A stretch of 64,000 nucleotides of DNA from Flavobacteriaceae bacterium R38 (GCA_009901575.1 WXYP01000001.1:248001-312000), one strand, 5' to 3'; shown: positions 1-9,151, counted from the stretch's first letter. Program-made: numbers and translations. The notes: a model not told the origin generated them from the letters alone.

Positions 1-1048
1 TAATGAGAGTATCTATACCTATGGAATGAGATAGCTGAAAATAATTCATATTCTCTACCAGGGCGATAGTTTTTTTTATGTTCTTGGATTTTGCTACAAG
101 GCAAGACATTATATTAGTCTCAGAATTTCCGGTAACCGCAATAAAAGCATCCATTTCGTTAATACTTTCCTCTTCCAGTAATTCAACATTACGTCCGTCC
201 CCATTAATGATAAGAGCATTTGGTAAATCGTCTGCAAGATCTAATGCCTTATTTTTATCTGTTTCAATAAGTTTTACTCTAAACTTATTATGACATAACT
301 GCCGGGCAGCCTTATAACCAATTTTACTCCCGCCAAGAATCATAATATTTTTTATGTCTTCTTTGGTTTTTCCGGTAAGTTTGTAAAGTTCATCAACCCC
401 TTCTTTTGAAGTGATAAAATAAACCTGATCTCCTTCTTTAAATATGGTATCTCCTCTTGGAATTAAGGTGTATTGCGTTCCAAAACGTTGAATAGCAATG
501 GGAACAAAATGCAATTCAGGGAAAATGTTTGCCGCTTCTTTTACAGATTTACCAACAAAAGGTGCTGTTCTTTGGAGCGAAGTACCTACCATAATAAGTG
601 CTCCATGCTCAAACTCATAACTATCATTAAAAGCAGATTGATCTAATAATAACTGAATTTCTTCGGCTGCCAATTCTTCAGGAGAAATAAGCTCGTCTAT
701 TCCCATATCTGTGAAGCGAATTTCCTCTTTATTATCAATAAACTCTGTATTTGATATTCTGGCAATAGTTCTTTTACATCCTAATTGTTTAGCTAATACA
801 CACAATGTAATGTTTGTCGTTTCTGAAGAAGTAACACCAATTACTAAATCAGAGTTAGAGACATTTGCTTCCTTTAATACATTTATTGAAGTAGCATCAC
901 CTTTTAATACCTTAATATCCAGATGAGTATCAGCGTAGTTGAGACTTTCTTTATTTGTATCGATAAGGATGATGTCCTGAGATTCATATGAAAGAAGTTT
1001 TGCTAAATGAAATCCCACCTCACCGGCGCCTGCAATTATTATTTTCAT
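1..1048 (-). CDS. trkA: Trk potassium uptake protein TrkA, 3' end beyond window
   Basis: This is the peripheral, NAD-binding regulatory subunit of the Trk potassium channel, which sits on the cytoplasmic face of TrkH/TrkG. The protein begins MKIIIAGAGEVGFHLAKLL, a Rossmann glycine motif. It then shows the first TrkA_C domain around residues 140-220, followed by a second Rossmann motif (IMILGGSKIGYKAARQL), so the usual duplicated TrkA_N-TrkA_C layout is present. About 349 codons are visible and the reading frame is open to the left edge, so roughly the last 100 residues of the usual ~450 are missing. The start is the ATG at 1046-1048. A TAnnTTTG element lies 24 bases upstream. The trkH partner is not in this window. 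Confidence 0.93.
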   Translation of the reverse strand, partial: MKIIIAGAGEVGFHLAKLLSYESQDIILIDTNKESLNYADTHLDIKVLKGDATSINVLKEANVSNSDLVIGVTSSETTNITLCVLAKQLGCKRTIARISNTEFIDNKEEIRFTDMGIDELISPEELAAEEIQLLLDQSAFNDSYEFEHGALIMVGTSLQRTAPFVGKSVKEAANIFPELHFVPIAIQRFGTQYTLIPRGDTIFKEGDQVYFITSKEGVDELYKLTGKTKEDIKNIMILGGSKIGYKAARQLCHNKFRVKLIETDKNKALDLADDLPNALIINGDGRNVELLEEESINEMDAFIAVTGNSETNIMSCLVAKSKNIKKTIALVENMNYFQLSHSIGIDTLI

Positions 1049-1071
1049 TAAAAATCAACTGTTTCCTTATA

Positions 1072-1079
1072 CAAATATA
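1072..1079 (-). promoter_or_regulatory. -7 promoter element of trkA
   Basis: On the minus strand this reads TATATTTG, a perfect match to the Bacteroidetes -7 consensus TAnnTTTG, 24 bases before the trkA ATG. I see no good -33 TTG at the expected distance. Confidence 0.6.
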
Positions 1080-1152
1080 ATGTAAAATTAGATTAATGGT
1101 ACATTAGAATTTTAAGCTAAGTAATCTTCACCTAATAAAAGTTTGATTATAC

Positions 1153-1160
1153 TATCTTTG
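1153..1160 (+). promoter_or_regulatory. -7 promoter element of ubiE
   Basis: TATCTTTG, a perfect TAnnTTTG match, ends 13 bases before the ubiE ATG. The predicted leader is only a few nucleotides long, which is common in this phylum. Confidence 0.65.
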
Positions 1161-1173
1161 CGAAAAAAAATAA

Positions 1174-1902
1174 ATGTCGAAAAAAACCACTCCCTATAAA
1201 AATTCAACATTAGGTAAGAAAGAACAGGTTACGCAAATGTTCGATACGATATCTGAAAATTATGACGGACTGAATAGGGTAATCTCTTTTGGGATTGATG
1301 TTAAATGGCGAAAAAAGGTGGTTAGAATAGTAGAAAATGCGAAGCCAGATTCTATTTTAGACATAGCTACAGGGACCGGAGATTTGGCAATTAACCTGGT
1401 AAAAACAGGAGCAAAAAAGATTGTAGGTTTAGATATTTCTCCGGGAATGTTAGAAGTAGGAAAACAAAAGGTGATTGATGCAAAACTTAATAATGTGATT
1501 AGTATGATCATAGGAGATAGTGAACAATTGCCTTTTGAAGAAAACACATTTGATGCAGTTACGGTAGCTTTTGGAGTTCGAAATTTTGAAAATTTAGAAA
1601 AGGGCTTATCAGAAATTTATAAAGTTTTAAAACCCGGAGGAACTTTTGTGGTTTTGGAAACCTCTGTGCCTACTAAAACTCCTTATAAACAAGGTTATAA
1701 AACATACTGCAAATTTATCTTGCCAACCATTGGTAAAATCTTCTCAAAAGACAGGTCTGCCTATAAATATTTATCAGAATCTGCTTCTATTTTTCCATAT
1801 GGAGAAAAATTCAACAATATTTTACGTAAAATTGGGTTTATAAATGTGGAGGATAGACCCCAAACATTTGGAGTGTCTACTATTTACATTGCATCAAAGT
1901 AA
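1174..1902 (+). CDS. ubiE: Demethylmenaquinone methyltransferase UbiE/MenG
   Basis: A class I SAM-dependent methyltransferase that makes menaquinone from demethylmenaquinone, the last step of the respiratory quinone pathway. It is 242 residues, the normal family length. The SAM loop [15 protein letters not shown] (about residues 61-75), the acidic LDISPGML motif, and the UbiE signature region ([17 protein letters not shown], about residues 130-146) are all intact. Flavobacteria use menaquinone, so MenG rather than ubiquinone activity is expected. Its own -7 element lies just upstream. It is followed after 72 bases by porT in the same direction, a neighbourhood I associate with Bacteroidetes. 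Confidence 0.95.
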   Translation: MSKKTTPYKNSTLGKKEQVTQMFDTISENYDGLNRVISFGIDVKWRKKVVRIVENAKPDSILDIATGTGDLAINLVKTGAKKIVGLDISPGMLEVGKQKVIDAKLNNVISMIIGDSEQLPFEENTFDAVTVAFGVRNFENLEKGLSEIYKVLKPGGTFVVLETSVPTKTPYKQGYKTYCKFILPTIGKIFSKDRSAYKYLSESASIFPYGEKFNNILRKIGFINVEDRPQTFGVSTIYIASK

Positions 1903-1911
1903 TGGTATGAG

Positions 1912-1974
1912 ATGAGTATAAACAAATTTAATTCTTTGCTTGATCAACAAAAGGATAAAAATTTTTTAAAATAA
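1912..1974 (+). CDS. Possible 20-residue leader ORF before porT
   Basis: The gap between ubiE and porT contains an ATG-started frame of 20 codons (MSINKFNSLLDQQKDKNFLK). Its TAA stop directly abuts the porT ATG with no base between. This geometry would allow termination-reinitiation coupling. There is no strong ribosome-binding sequence and I recognise no homologue, so it may be chance. The peptide is polar and has no membrane segment. See the findings section for a test. Confidence 0.25.
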   Translation: MSINKFNSLLDQQKDKNFLK

Positions 1975-2676
1975 ATGAAAAAACTGCTTTTTTTAATCCT
2001 GATTAGCTTTTTATTAAATCAGAGAAGTTTTGCACAGTTTAATGAAGACCCGATAATTAACTTAGAGAACGAAGATTTAAAGAGAATTAATTTTGGTTTT
2101 TTTCTTGGTTTTAATCAATATGATTATCAGTTTGATTATAATGAAAACCTCGGCGATGTTCAGGTTGCAAAAACCACAGGTTTTAATGTAGGGTTAATAG
2201 CAGAACTTAGGCTTAGTAATCATTTTGACCTTAGATTTGAACCAGGTTTATATATTGCTCAAAGAAATTTAGGGTTTCCTAATTTCCCTTCTTCTCAACC
2301 TAATAATTTTCTAAGAGAAGTACAATCTACTTATATCCATTTTCCATTATTATTAAAAGCGAGTACCAAACGATTAGGAAATTTTAAACCTTTTGTTGTT
2401 GGAGGAGTTTCTACTTCTATAAACTTGGCTAGTAATGAAGATAGTGTTGACGATAATAGTAATGGAACATTCAGGACAAAAACAAATACTTTTTATTACG
2501 AAGTAGGTTTTGGAATTGATTTTTACCTGAGTTTTTTCAAATTTTCTCCATCCATAAGAGGTGTGTTTGCTATAAGCGATGATTTAGTTCCTGATGCAGA
2601 TCCAAATAGCCCATGGACAGGTAATATTAATAGTTTATATACCAGAGGTGTATTTGTTAATTTTACTTTTGAATAG
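1975..2676 (+). CDS. porT: PorT-family outer-membrane protein (T9SS)
   Basis: A 233-residue protein with a clear Sec signal peptide (MKKLLFLILISFLLNQRSFAQ), followed by alternating beta strands typical of an eight-stranded outer-membrane barrel, with strands such as INFGFFLGFNQYDYQF and YYEVGFGIDFYLSFF. The last strand ends in Phe-Glu (NFTFE). PorT (SprT in Flavobacterium) is required for type IX secretion and gliding. The order ubiE-porT-TrmH-BamA/TamA-like supports PorT over a generic OmpA-like porin. I infer T9SS involvement from family and context only; no other T9SS gene is in the window. The start ATG abuts a short upstream ORF. Confidence 0.8.
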   Translation: MKKLLFLILISFLLNQRSFAQFNEDPIINLENEDLKRINFGFFLGFNQYDYQFDYNENLGDVQVAKTTGFNVGLIAELRLSNHFDLRFEPGLYIAQRNLGFPNFPSSQPNNFLREVQSTYIHFPLLLKASTKRLGNFKPFVVGGVSTSINLASNEDSVDDNSNGTFRTKTNTFYYEVGFGIDFYLSFFKFSPSIRGVFAISDDLVPDADPNSPWTGNINSLYTRGVFVNFTFE

Positions 2677-2698
2677 CAAAAACAAAAAGAACCGGGTA

Positions 2699-3430
2699 CT
2701 ATTCGAAATTTTTACTGAATTCACTTAACATAATCGCTGTGGCTGTGGCTACATTTAAACTTTCTGTTTTCTTCAGGTCTCCAAAACGCGGAATTGTAAT
2801 TTGATGATCAATGATTTCCTGAACTTTTTCTGAAACCCCGTTAGATTCGTTACCCATGACAAGAATTCCGGGAGATGGCAAACTACTCTTATAAACATTA
2901 GTACCATTCATGGTTGCGGCATATGAAGGTAAATCACTGTTTTTTATAAAATCTGAAATGTCTGTATATGTAATGTTAACCCTCGCTAAAGATCCCATTG
3001 TTGCCTGTACTACTTTGGTATTATAACAATCTACTGTTTCATTACTGCAAACTAAATCTTTAATACCAAACCAATCACACAATCTGATAATAGTTCCTAA
3101 ATTGCCGGGATCCCTGATATCATCTAAAACCAAAATAAGACCATTTGTATCTATTTTTTGCGGTTCGGGTATTTTAAAAAGCGCTAAAGCATTATTAGGG
3201 GTCGTTAACGCACTTATTTTTTTTAACTCTTTTTCAGAAATTAACTGAAAATCTACTCTTGCTTCCTCAAAAACAGTTTTATTTGTGCAATAAATTTCAT
3301 GTAGCTGAAGTTTAGAGTTTATTAGCTCCTGAATCACCTTTATTCCTTCGGCTATAAATAAAGAATGCTTATTTCGGTATTTTTTTTGATGTAAGCTGAT
3401 TATAAGCTTGGTTTGGTTTTTGGTAACCAT
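2699..3430 (-). CDS. TrmH/SpoU family RNA 2'-O-methyltransferase
   Basis: A SPOUT-class enzyme of 243 residues that probably methylates a ribose 2'-OH in rRNA or tRNA. The N-terminal substrate-binding domain (KYRNKHSLFIAEGIKVIQEL) is followed by the knotted catalytic domain. The three SpoU motifs are visible: DDIRDPGNLGTIIRLCDW, ILVMGNESNGVSEKV and the C-terminal KKTESLNVATATAIML. The open frame extends up to 3592, but I chose the ATG at 3428-3430 because the family starts there and the extra 54 codons overlap the divergent tamL start. The exact nucleotide target (RlmB-like or other) cannot be told from sequence alone. Confidence 0.88.
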   Translation of the reverse strand: MVTKNQTKLIISLHQKKYRNKHSLFIAEGIKVIQELINSKLQLHEIYCTNKTVFEEARVDFQLISEKELKKISALTTPNNALALFKIPEPQKIDTNGLILVLDDIRDPGNLGTIIRLCDWFGIKDLVCSNETVDCYNTKVVQATMGSLARVNITYTDISDFIKNSDLPSYAATMNGTNVYKSSLPSPGILVMGNESNGVSEKVQEIIDHQITIPRFGDLKKTESLNVATATAIMLSEFSKNFE

Positions 3431-3440
3431 ACAAATAGTG

Positions 3441-3448
3441 TATTTTTG
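3441..3448 (+). promoter_or_regulatory. Promoter of tamL
   Basis: TATTTTTG matches the -7 consensus. A TTTTG at 3418-3422 lies 18 bases upstream as a -33 element. The element sits in the 40-base gap between the divergent TrmH-like gene and tamL. Confidence 0.6.
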
Positions 3449-3470
3449 ATTTGAAATCTGTAGAGTTGAC

Positions 3471-5999
3471 TTGAAAAATATTTTCACAAAAATAAATGTA
3501 ATCTTTTTAATTGTTTTTTTAGTATCCTGTGATGCTGTTAAAAGAGTAAAAGATGATGAATTACTGTTGACAAAGAACAATATTACAGTCAACGATAAAA
3601 AAACAGGAAACGCTGCAATAGAAAACCTGTTGTCTCAACAGCCCAATACTTCATTATTAGGGATTCCCTTAAAATTGCACATTTATAATATTGCAGAAGA
3701 AAATCCGGACAGTACATATAACGCATGGCTGAAGAGAAATCCCAAAAGGGAAAAAAGATTGAATAGGAGATATTCTAAAAAACAAGTAATTCAATTAGGT
3801 AAGTATAAATTAGGATTTAATAACTGGTTAAAAAGAACAGGAGAAGCTCCTGTCATCATTGATAAAAGTAAAACAGAAAAAAACCTTATACGATTAAATC
3901 AGTATTATATTAATGAGGGATATTTCAATAATGATGTTACCTATGAGGTTGATACTTTGAAAAAGAAAAATAAGAGAGCTGCAATCAATTATAAGGTAGA
4001 AACAGGAGAAGCTTATTATTTGGATTCGATTTCTCAAAATATTATTTCAAAAGACCTTGATTCTATTTATGAGCTTAATAAAAGTGCATCGTTTGTAAAG
4101 CAGGGAGAGCAATATAAAAGAATTAAATTTGAAGCAGAACGTAGTAGGTTAGCTAGTATTTTTGCCAATTCCGGAATTTATAGATTTCAGCCTACTTCTA
4201 TCAATTTTGATATTAGAAGGGATACTACGTCAGGGACTCAGGATTTTCTAATGCCGGTAGAACTTCGTATAGATAACTTTGTTGAAAGGGACGGAGATAG
4301 TGTCAGAGACATACCTTATAAGGTGCATTCAATAAATAGGGTCAATATTTTTAGTGAAGGAAGAGATACACTTAATTATGTTGATTATGATCGGTATAGA
4401 ATCTATTATAAAGATGAATTAAGGTATAAGCCAAAAGCACTTACAGATGTGGTGGCTATTACCCCGGGAGACATTTATAAAGAATCGGCCAGATCATTAA
4501 CAAATCAGCAAATCAGTAACCTCAGAACTTTTAAATACCCAAATATAAATTACACTTATGTAGATAGTACAGATAATCAATTAAATGCAAATATTTATTT
4601 GTCGCCTCGCCCAAAATTCTCGTTAGGTTTTAATACAGATGTTTCACATTCCAATATTCAGGATGTGGGAATATCGTTCAGTACTTCATTAATTAGTAGA
4701 AATATATTCAGAGGAGCAGAAACATTAGAATTATCGGCAAGAGGCTCTGTAGGATCTTCTTCAGATTTAACAGATCAGACAGAAAACAGGTTTTTTAATA
4801 TTGCAGAAGTAGGAGGAGATATACGCTTGAATTTTCCCCGGATTTTCCTTCCTTTTAATACTGATAAGCTAATTCCGAAATCATTTTTTCCTCAAACAAG
4901 AATTTCTTTAGGAACAAGTTTTCAAAATAATATAGGTTTAGATCGCCAAAATTTAAATAGTGTTTTAAGTTATAGTTGGGCACCAAATGCCTTCAAAAGA
5001 AATACTTTTGAATTGATAAATGTCGAGTTTATCAGAAATTTGAATGTTCAGAATTTCTTTAATGTATACGATAATACTTTTAACCGCTTAAATAATATAG
5101 CAAGGGCTGTTGATTTTCCTGCAGGAGACGATTTAAATATTCCGAATGAAGCAGATCAGTTTATTGACGATGTACTTAACAATCGGGTACCTGATATTGC
5201 CCAGGGTTCTGATAATTTTGAAGAAGTAAGGAGTATAAGTGAGCTTAGAGATCGATTAACAGCTAATAACTTAATTTTTGCTTCAAGTTTTACACATACA
5301 CGTAATAACCGGCAAGGTTTTGACGATAATAATTTTTCACAATTCAGAGTAAAATTAGAAGCCGCCGGAAATTTGTTGTCTGCTTTATCCCGCGTTGTAA
5401 ATTTCAATGAAGACGAAAATGGAAATAACCTGGTTTTTGGAGTACAATATTCTCAATATTTAAAAACAGAGTTTGATTATATAAAGTACTGGGATTTAGG
5501 TAATGAAGTGCTGGCTTTTAGAAGTTTCTTTGGCTTTGCGTATCCGTTTGGAAATTCGAGTAATATCCCGTTTTCTCAAAGTTATTTTGGTGGTGGATCT
5601 AATGATAACAGAGCTTACGAAGTTTATGCTTTGGGACCGGGAACTACAGATAATATTAACGATTTCAATGAAGCGAATTTAAAAATTGCATTTAACCTGG
5701 AATACCGTTTTAATCTTTTTGGAGGATTTAAAGGCGCGTTTTTTGCAGACGCAGGAAATATCTGGAATGCGTTAGATGATGTAGAAAACCCTGATGCGAC
5801 ATTCGATGGATTGAGGTCATTAGGAGAACTTGCTTTGGGAACTGGTTTTGGATTGCGATATGACTTTAGTTTCCTGGTATTAAGATTTGATACAGGCTTT
5901 AAAACCCATAATCCTTCTAATGAACCGGGTAGAAGGTGGTTTAGAGAATTTAATTTCAGCAATGCAGTCTATAATATAGGTATAAATTATCCTTTCTAA
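3471..5999 (+). CDS. tamL: TamL: lipidated BamA/TamA-family outer-membrane protein
   Basis: An 842-residue Omp85-family protein. The N-terminus is a lipoprotein signal ending in the lipobox LVSC (Cys about residue 20), so it is probably lipid-anchored, as described for the Bacteroidetes TamA variant TamL. POTRA-like regions fill roughly residues 30-380. The 16-stranded barrel (bacterial surface antigen, D15) fills about 390-842, ending in a typical Phe (GINYPF). It should help insert or fold outer-membrane proteins together with TamB, which is not in this window. The start codon is TTG at 3471, supported by the signal peptide and by a promoter 22 bases upstream. BamA itself is less likely because BamA is not lipidated. 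Confidence 0.85.
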   Translation: MKNIFTKINVIFLIVFLVSCDAVKRVKDDELLLTKNNITVNDKKTGNAAIENLLSQQPNTSLLGIPLKLHIYNIAEENPDSTYNAWLKRNPKREKRLNRRYSKKQVIQLGKYKLGFNNWLKRTGEAPVIIDKSKTEKNLIRLNQYYINEGYFNNDVTYEVDTLKKKNKRAAINYKVETGEAYYLDSISQNIISKDLDSIYELNKSASFVKQGEQYKRIKFEAERSRLASIFANSGIYRFQPTSINFDIRRDTTSGTQDFLMPVELRIDNFVERDGDSVRDIPYKVHSINRVNIFSEGRDTLNYVDYDRYRIYYKDELRYKPKALTDVVAITPGDIYKESARSLTNQQISNLRTFKYPNINYTYVDSTDNQLNANIYLSPRPKFSLGFNTDVSHSNIQDVGISFSTSLISRNIFRGAETLELSARGSVGSSSDLTDQTENRFFNIAEVGGDIRLNFPRIFLPFNTDKLIPKSFFPQTRISLGTSFQNNIGLDRQNLNSVLSYSWAPNAFKRNTFELINVEFIRNLNVQNFFNVYDNTFNRLNNIARAVDFPAGDDLNIPNEADQFIDDVLNNRVPDIAQGSDNFEEVRSISELRDRLTANNLIFASSFTHTRNNRQGFDDNNFSQFRVKLEAAGNLLSALSRVVNFNEDENGNNLVFGVQYSQYLKTEFDYIKYWDLGNEVLAFRSFFGFAYPFGNSSNIPFSQSYFGGGSNDNRAYEVYALGPGTTDNINDFNEANLKIAFNLEYRFNLFGGFKGAFFADAGNIWNALDDVENPDATFDGLRSLGELALGTGFGLRYDFSFLVLRFDTGFKTHNPSNEPGRRWFREFNFSNAVYNIGINYPF

Positions 6000-6014
6000 G
6001 CTTTATAATTTTAT

Positions 6015-6022
6015 TACTTTTG
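6015..6022 (+). promoter_or_regulatory. -7 promoter element of fbaA
   Basis: TACTTTTG matches TAnnTTTG and lies 21 bases before the fbaA ATG. It shows that fbaA can be transcribed separately from tamL, whose stop is 15 bases upstream of the element. Confidence 0.6.
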
Positions 6023-6043
6023 CATCAACTAACTGAAAAAAAT

Positions 6044-7111
6044 ATGAATCATAATATTAAACCAGGTGTAGCAACTGGAAAAGAAGTACAAGAAATCTTC
6101 TCTTATGCTAAGAGCAAAGGCTTTGCATTACCTGCTGTTAATGTAGTGGGATCCAATAGTATAAATGGAGTTTTGGAAACCGCAGTTGCATTAAATGCAC
6201 CGGTAATCATTCAATTTTCCAATGGAGGAGCGCAATTCAATGCAGGAAAAGGACTTTCTAACGAAAATCAGAAGTCAGCCATAGCAGGAGCAGTTGCAGG
6301 AGCATTACATGTGCATAAATTGGCTGAAGAATATGGAGCTACTGTTATTTTACATACAGATCACTGTGCTAAAAAATTACTCCCTTGGATTGATGGGTTG
6401 TTAGACGCAAGTGAAGAACATTTTGAAAAGACAGGGAAGCCGCTTTACAGTTCTCACATGATCGATCTTTCTGAAGAACCCATAGAAGAAAATATTGAAA
6501 TATGTAAGCGGTATTTGGCTCGGATGAGTAAAATGGGAATGACTTTAGAAATAGAGTTAGGAATTACAGGAGGCGAAGAAGATGGAGTAGATAATAGTGA
6601 TGTAGACGATTCCAAATTATATACGCAACCAGAAGAAGTTGCTTATGCATATGAAGAATTAAGTAAAGTGAGCGATCAGTTTACGATAGCTGCAGCTTTT
6701 GGAAATGTGCATGGGGTCTATAAACCCGGAAATGTAAAATTGACTCCAAAAATACTTAAGAATTCTCAGGAGTTTATTTCTGAAAAATATGGAGTACCTC
6801 ATAATCATATTGATTTTGTTTTTCATGGTGGTTCAGGATCAACTGTAGAAGAGATTCGTGAAGCTATAGGTTATGGAGTTATAAAAATGAATATTGATAC
6901 AGATCTTCAATATGCATTCTTAGAAGGTGTGAGAGATTATGTTTTAGAAAGCAAAGAATATTTGATGTCTCAAATAGGAAACCCTGATGGAGACGATCAA
7001 CCTAATAAAAAATATTACGATCCGAGAAAATGGTTAAGACTTGGAGAGAATACTTTTGTAGAACGACTTAAAAAAGCGTTTGAAGATTTAAATAATGTAA
7101 ATACGTTATAA
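6044..7111 (+). CDS. fbaA: Class II fructose-bisphosphate aldolase
   Basis: A 355-residue zinc-dependent aldolase that interconverts fructose 1,6-bisphosphate with glyceraldehyde 3-phosphate and dihydroxyacetone phosphate. The class IIA type is shown by the length, the HTDHCAKKLLPWIDGLLD segment with the zinc-binding His, the ELGITGGEEDGVDN loop, the AFGNVHGVY zinc His, and HGGSGSTVEEI near the active site. The start is the ATG at 6044 (MNHNIKPGVATG). An in-frame TTG at 6020 overlaps the promoter element and is rejected. accD follows after 71 bases with a hairpin between. Confidence 0.96.
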   Translation: MNHNIKPGVATGKEVQEIFSYAKSKGFALPAVNVVGSNSINGVLETAVALNAPVIIQFSNGGAQFNAGKGLSNENQKSAIAGAVAGALHVHKLAEEYGATVILHTDHCAKKLLPWIDGLLDASEEHFEKTGKPLYSSHMIDLSEEPIEENIEICKRYLARMSKMGMTLEIELGITGGEEDGVDNSDVDDSKLYTQPEEVAYAYEELSKVSDQFTIAAAFGNVHGVYKPGNVKLTPKILKNSQEFISEKYGVPHNHIDFVFHGGSGSTVEEIREAIGYGVIKMNIDTDLQYAFLEGVRDYVLESKEYLMSQIGNPDGDDQPNKKYYDPRKWLRLGENTFVERLKKAFEDLNNVNTL

Positions 7112-7130
7112 AATTCTGAAATTTAGAGAG

Positions 7131-7155
7131 AGGTCAACCTAAACAGTTGACCTTA
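7131..7155 (+). terminator. Intercistronic hairpin between fbaA and accD
   Basis: AGGTCAAC (7131-7138) pairs perfectly with GTTGACCT (7146-7153) around a 7-base loop. The following bases are TAATTATTT, a weak U-tract. It could be a leaky terminator or an mRNA-stabilising hairpin protecting the fbaA 3' end. Confidence 0.4.
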
Positions 7156-7182
7156 ATTATTTACCTGAAAGAAATTAAGAGA

Positions 7183-8040
7183 ATGGCTTGGTTTAAAAGG
7201 AAAGAAAAAGGAATTCAAACTTCCACGGAAGAGAAAAAAGACACCCCGAAAGGATTATGGTATAAGTCTCCAACAGGAAAAATAGTTGAAGCAGAAGATT
7301 TAGCAAAGAATTTCTATGTTAGTCCGGAAGACGACTATCATGTAAGAATAGGAAGTAAAGAATATTTTGAAATTATTTTTGATGATAATAAATTCAAAGA
7401 ATTAAATTCTAATCTGACAGCTAAAGACCCATTACACTTTGAAGATACTAAAAAGTATAAAGACAGATTGAAAGATGCTCAATCAAAAACAGGATTGAAA
7501 GATGCTGTAAGAACAGTTGTCGGGAAATCAAAAGGGAAAAATTTAGTAGTAGCTTGTATGGATTTCTCATTTATAGGAGGATCTATGGGAAGTGTTGTTG
7601 GAGAAAAAATAGCCAGAGCTATTGATCATGCTATAGAAAGTAAAACCCCCTTTTTGTTGATCTCTAAATCCGGAGGAGCAAGAATGATGGAAGCTGCACT
7701 TTCTTTAATGCAAATGGCGAAAACTTCGGTGAAACTGGCACAATTGGCAGAAGCAGGAATCCCGTATATATCACTTTGTACAGATCCTACCACAGGAGGA
7801 ACCACTGCTTCTTATGCAATGTTGGGAGATATTAATATAGCAGAACCTGGAGCGCTGATTGCTTTTGCAGGACCTAGAGTAGTCAAAGATACTACAGGAA
7901 AAGACCTTCCGGAAGATTTTCAGACCTCAGAGTTTTTATTAGAGCATGGTTTTCTGGATTTTATTACTCATCGTAGAGATCTTAAAGATAAAGTGAATTT
8001 ATATCTTGATTTAGTACAGAATCAAGAAGTAAGGGCTTAA
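7183..8040 (+). CDS. accD: Acetyl-CoA carboxylase carboxyltransferase subunit beta, without zinc ribbon cysteines
   Basis: A 285-residue beta subunit of the carboxyltransferase that makes malonyl-CoA for fatty-acid synthesis. The crotonase-fold core is intact, with [43 protein letters not shown] and [15 protein letters not shown]. The N-terminal zinc ribbon is altered: where the family has YxCPxC and a second CxxC, this protein has WYKSPTGK and [14 protein letters not shown], so all four zinc-binding cysteines are absent although the fold region is full length. The start is the ATG at 7183 (MAWFKRKEK). The TTG at 7147 lies in the upstream hairpin and is rejected. birA, which biotinylates the partner BCCP, is at 44.7 kb. 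Confidence 0.95.
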   Translation: MAWFKRKEKGIQTSTEEKKDTPKGLWYKSPTGKIVEAEDLAKNFYVSPEDDYHVRIGSKEYFEIIFDDNKFKELNSNLTAKDPLHFEDTKKYKDRLKDAQSKTGLKDAVRTVVGKSKGKNLVVACMDFSFIGGSMGSVVGEKIARAIDHAIESKTPFLLISKSGGARMMEAALSLMQMAKTSVKLAQLAEAGIPYISLCTDPTTGGTTASYAMLGDINIAEPGALIAFAGPRVVKDTTGKDLPEDFQTSEFLLEHGFLDFITHRRDLKDKVNLYLDLVQNQEVRA

Positions 8041-8058
8041 ATTCGATATAGTATTACA

Positions 8059-8098
8059 TAAAAAACACCTGTGAAATTTTTTCACAGGTGTTTTTTTA
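8059..8098. terminator. Bidirectional terminator between accD and a lipoprotein gene
   Basis: AAAACACCTGTGAAA pairs with TTTCACAGGTGTTTT around a minimal loop, with an A-run before and a T-run after. It can end transcription from accD (+) and from the convergent lipoprotein gene (-). Confidence 0.85.
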
Positions 8099-8118
8099 TT
8101 AGAAAATAGAAGAATATC

Positions 8119-8985
8119 CTATCTGAACCTTCTTAAATTTATCACTCTTGTCTCCCCTTCGTCATTGGTTAATAAACCTCTGTTGTCACAAGTACCATCT
8201 CCAAAATCCAAACTGGCAGAACGATTTCCCCGTGTTATATCTAAGATACCACTAACAATAAATCTACAAGCAAATTCTCTTCTTAATTCCTGTGTGATTT
8301 CCATTTGAAAAGTGACGTTATTTCTATTGGTAAATGATCTGTTTCCGGTAATTAAAATAACGTTGTCACCTAGAGTAGGAGTACCGGAACCTTCTATTAA
8401 TTCCCTTACTCTTAATCCGGAAAAACTTGCAGAAGTATCATCTGGCCAGATCGCATCAAAATTTGTTGTAACTGTTGATTGCGGATTTCCATTTTCATTT
8501 TCCCTGACTCTTACAATAGATGATGATCCTTCTACACTTACATCATTAAAAACAAAATTTTCTAAAGAAAAATTAATGGTTCGAGTAGCAAGTGTAATGT
8601 CTCTTTCATGACTCATTTTAATAGTTCCGCTAAGGATATTTCCATTAGGGAGCTCACAAGATCCTTCAAATGCTATTGTTCTTTCCACACTATTTTCGGA
8701 AACAACTGTAGAAATAGTTACACAATCAGGGAGAAAGTTTGCATTAGCAGCGCTAAAAGGAACAGCCTGTGTGGTTGCCACTTCTTCGTTGGTTATTATA
8801 TTTTCTATAATACCGGTAATTTCTTCTGAGATTAAGGCTCCTTCATCTGCAATTTGTATTTCTTCTACAGAAATGACCACTTCCTGTACTTCAGAATTTA
8901 AGTCACTGTCAATTCCTTCATTATTACAACTAATACATAATCCTAAACAAAAAATGCTTAATGTTATCAATTTTATAGTCCTCAT
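8119..8985 (-). CDS. Hypothetical lipoprotein
   Basis: A 288-residue protein of unknown function. It starts with a lipoprotein signal (MRTIKLITLSIFCLGLCISC, lipobox Cys at about residue 20) followed by an acidic tether rich in Glu, Val and Ile. The mature part is beta-rich with repeated motifs of the type GTIKMSHERDI and LFSLENF-like strands. It ends with a Cys pair (RREFACRF and FGDGTCDNRG) that may form a disulfide. It is probably on the cell surface or in the periplasm. It shares a terminator with accD but has its own direction. I do not recognise a named family. Confidence 0.7.
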   Translation of the reverse strand: MRTIKLITLSIFCLGLCISCNNEGIDSDLNSEVQEVVISVEEIQIADEGALISEEITGIIENIITNEEVATTQAVPFSAANANFLPDCVTISTVVSENSVERTIAFEGSCELPNGNILSGTIKMSHERDITLATRTINFSLENFVFNDVSVEGSSSIVRVRENENGNPQSTVTTNFDAIWPDDTSASFSGLRVRELIEGSGTPTLGDNVILITGNRSFTNRNNVTFQMEITQELRREFACRFIVSGILDITRGNRSASLDFGDGTCDNRGLLTNDEGETRVINLRRFR

Positions 8986-9089
8986 AAGTAAAACGTTGTT
9001 GATTATGTTATTTAAGACTACTTATTTTCAGAAAGGTTTAATTTTTAAAAAGAAAAAGTAGTAAAATGATTGAATATTAAAAATATACC

Positions 9090-9097
9090 TATATTTG
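9090..9097 (+). promoter_or_regulatory. Promoter of rpsO
   Basis: TATATTTG is a perfect -7 match, with a TTG at 9070-9072 separated by 17 bases as -33 element. The ATG of rpsO is 54 bases downstream of the element, a longer leader than most in this window, which would leave room for S15 autoregulation. Confidence 0.65.
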
Positions 9098-9151
9098 CAG
9101 CTTGATAAATAAAATTATCATATACATAAAAATCATTTAAACAATATTGGC

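Noticed and set aside
3431-3592. N-terminal extension of the TrmH/SpoU ORF by 54 codons
   Set aside because: Family members begin at the ATG at 3428-3430, the extension is low-complexity Phe/Ser/Thr/Lys, and it overlaps the tamL promoter and signal peptide.
7183-8040. accD as a pseudogene because of missing cysteines
   Set aside because: The frame is intact, the core motifs are conserved, and the same region has orderly substitutions rather than decay.
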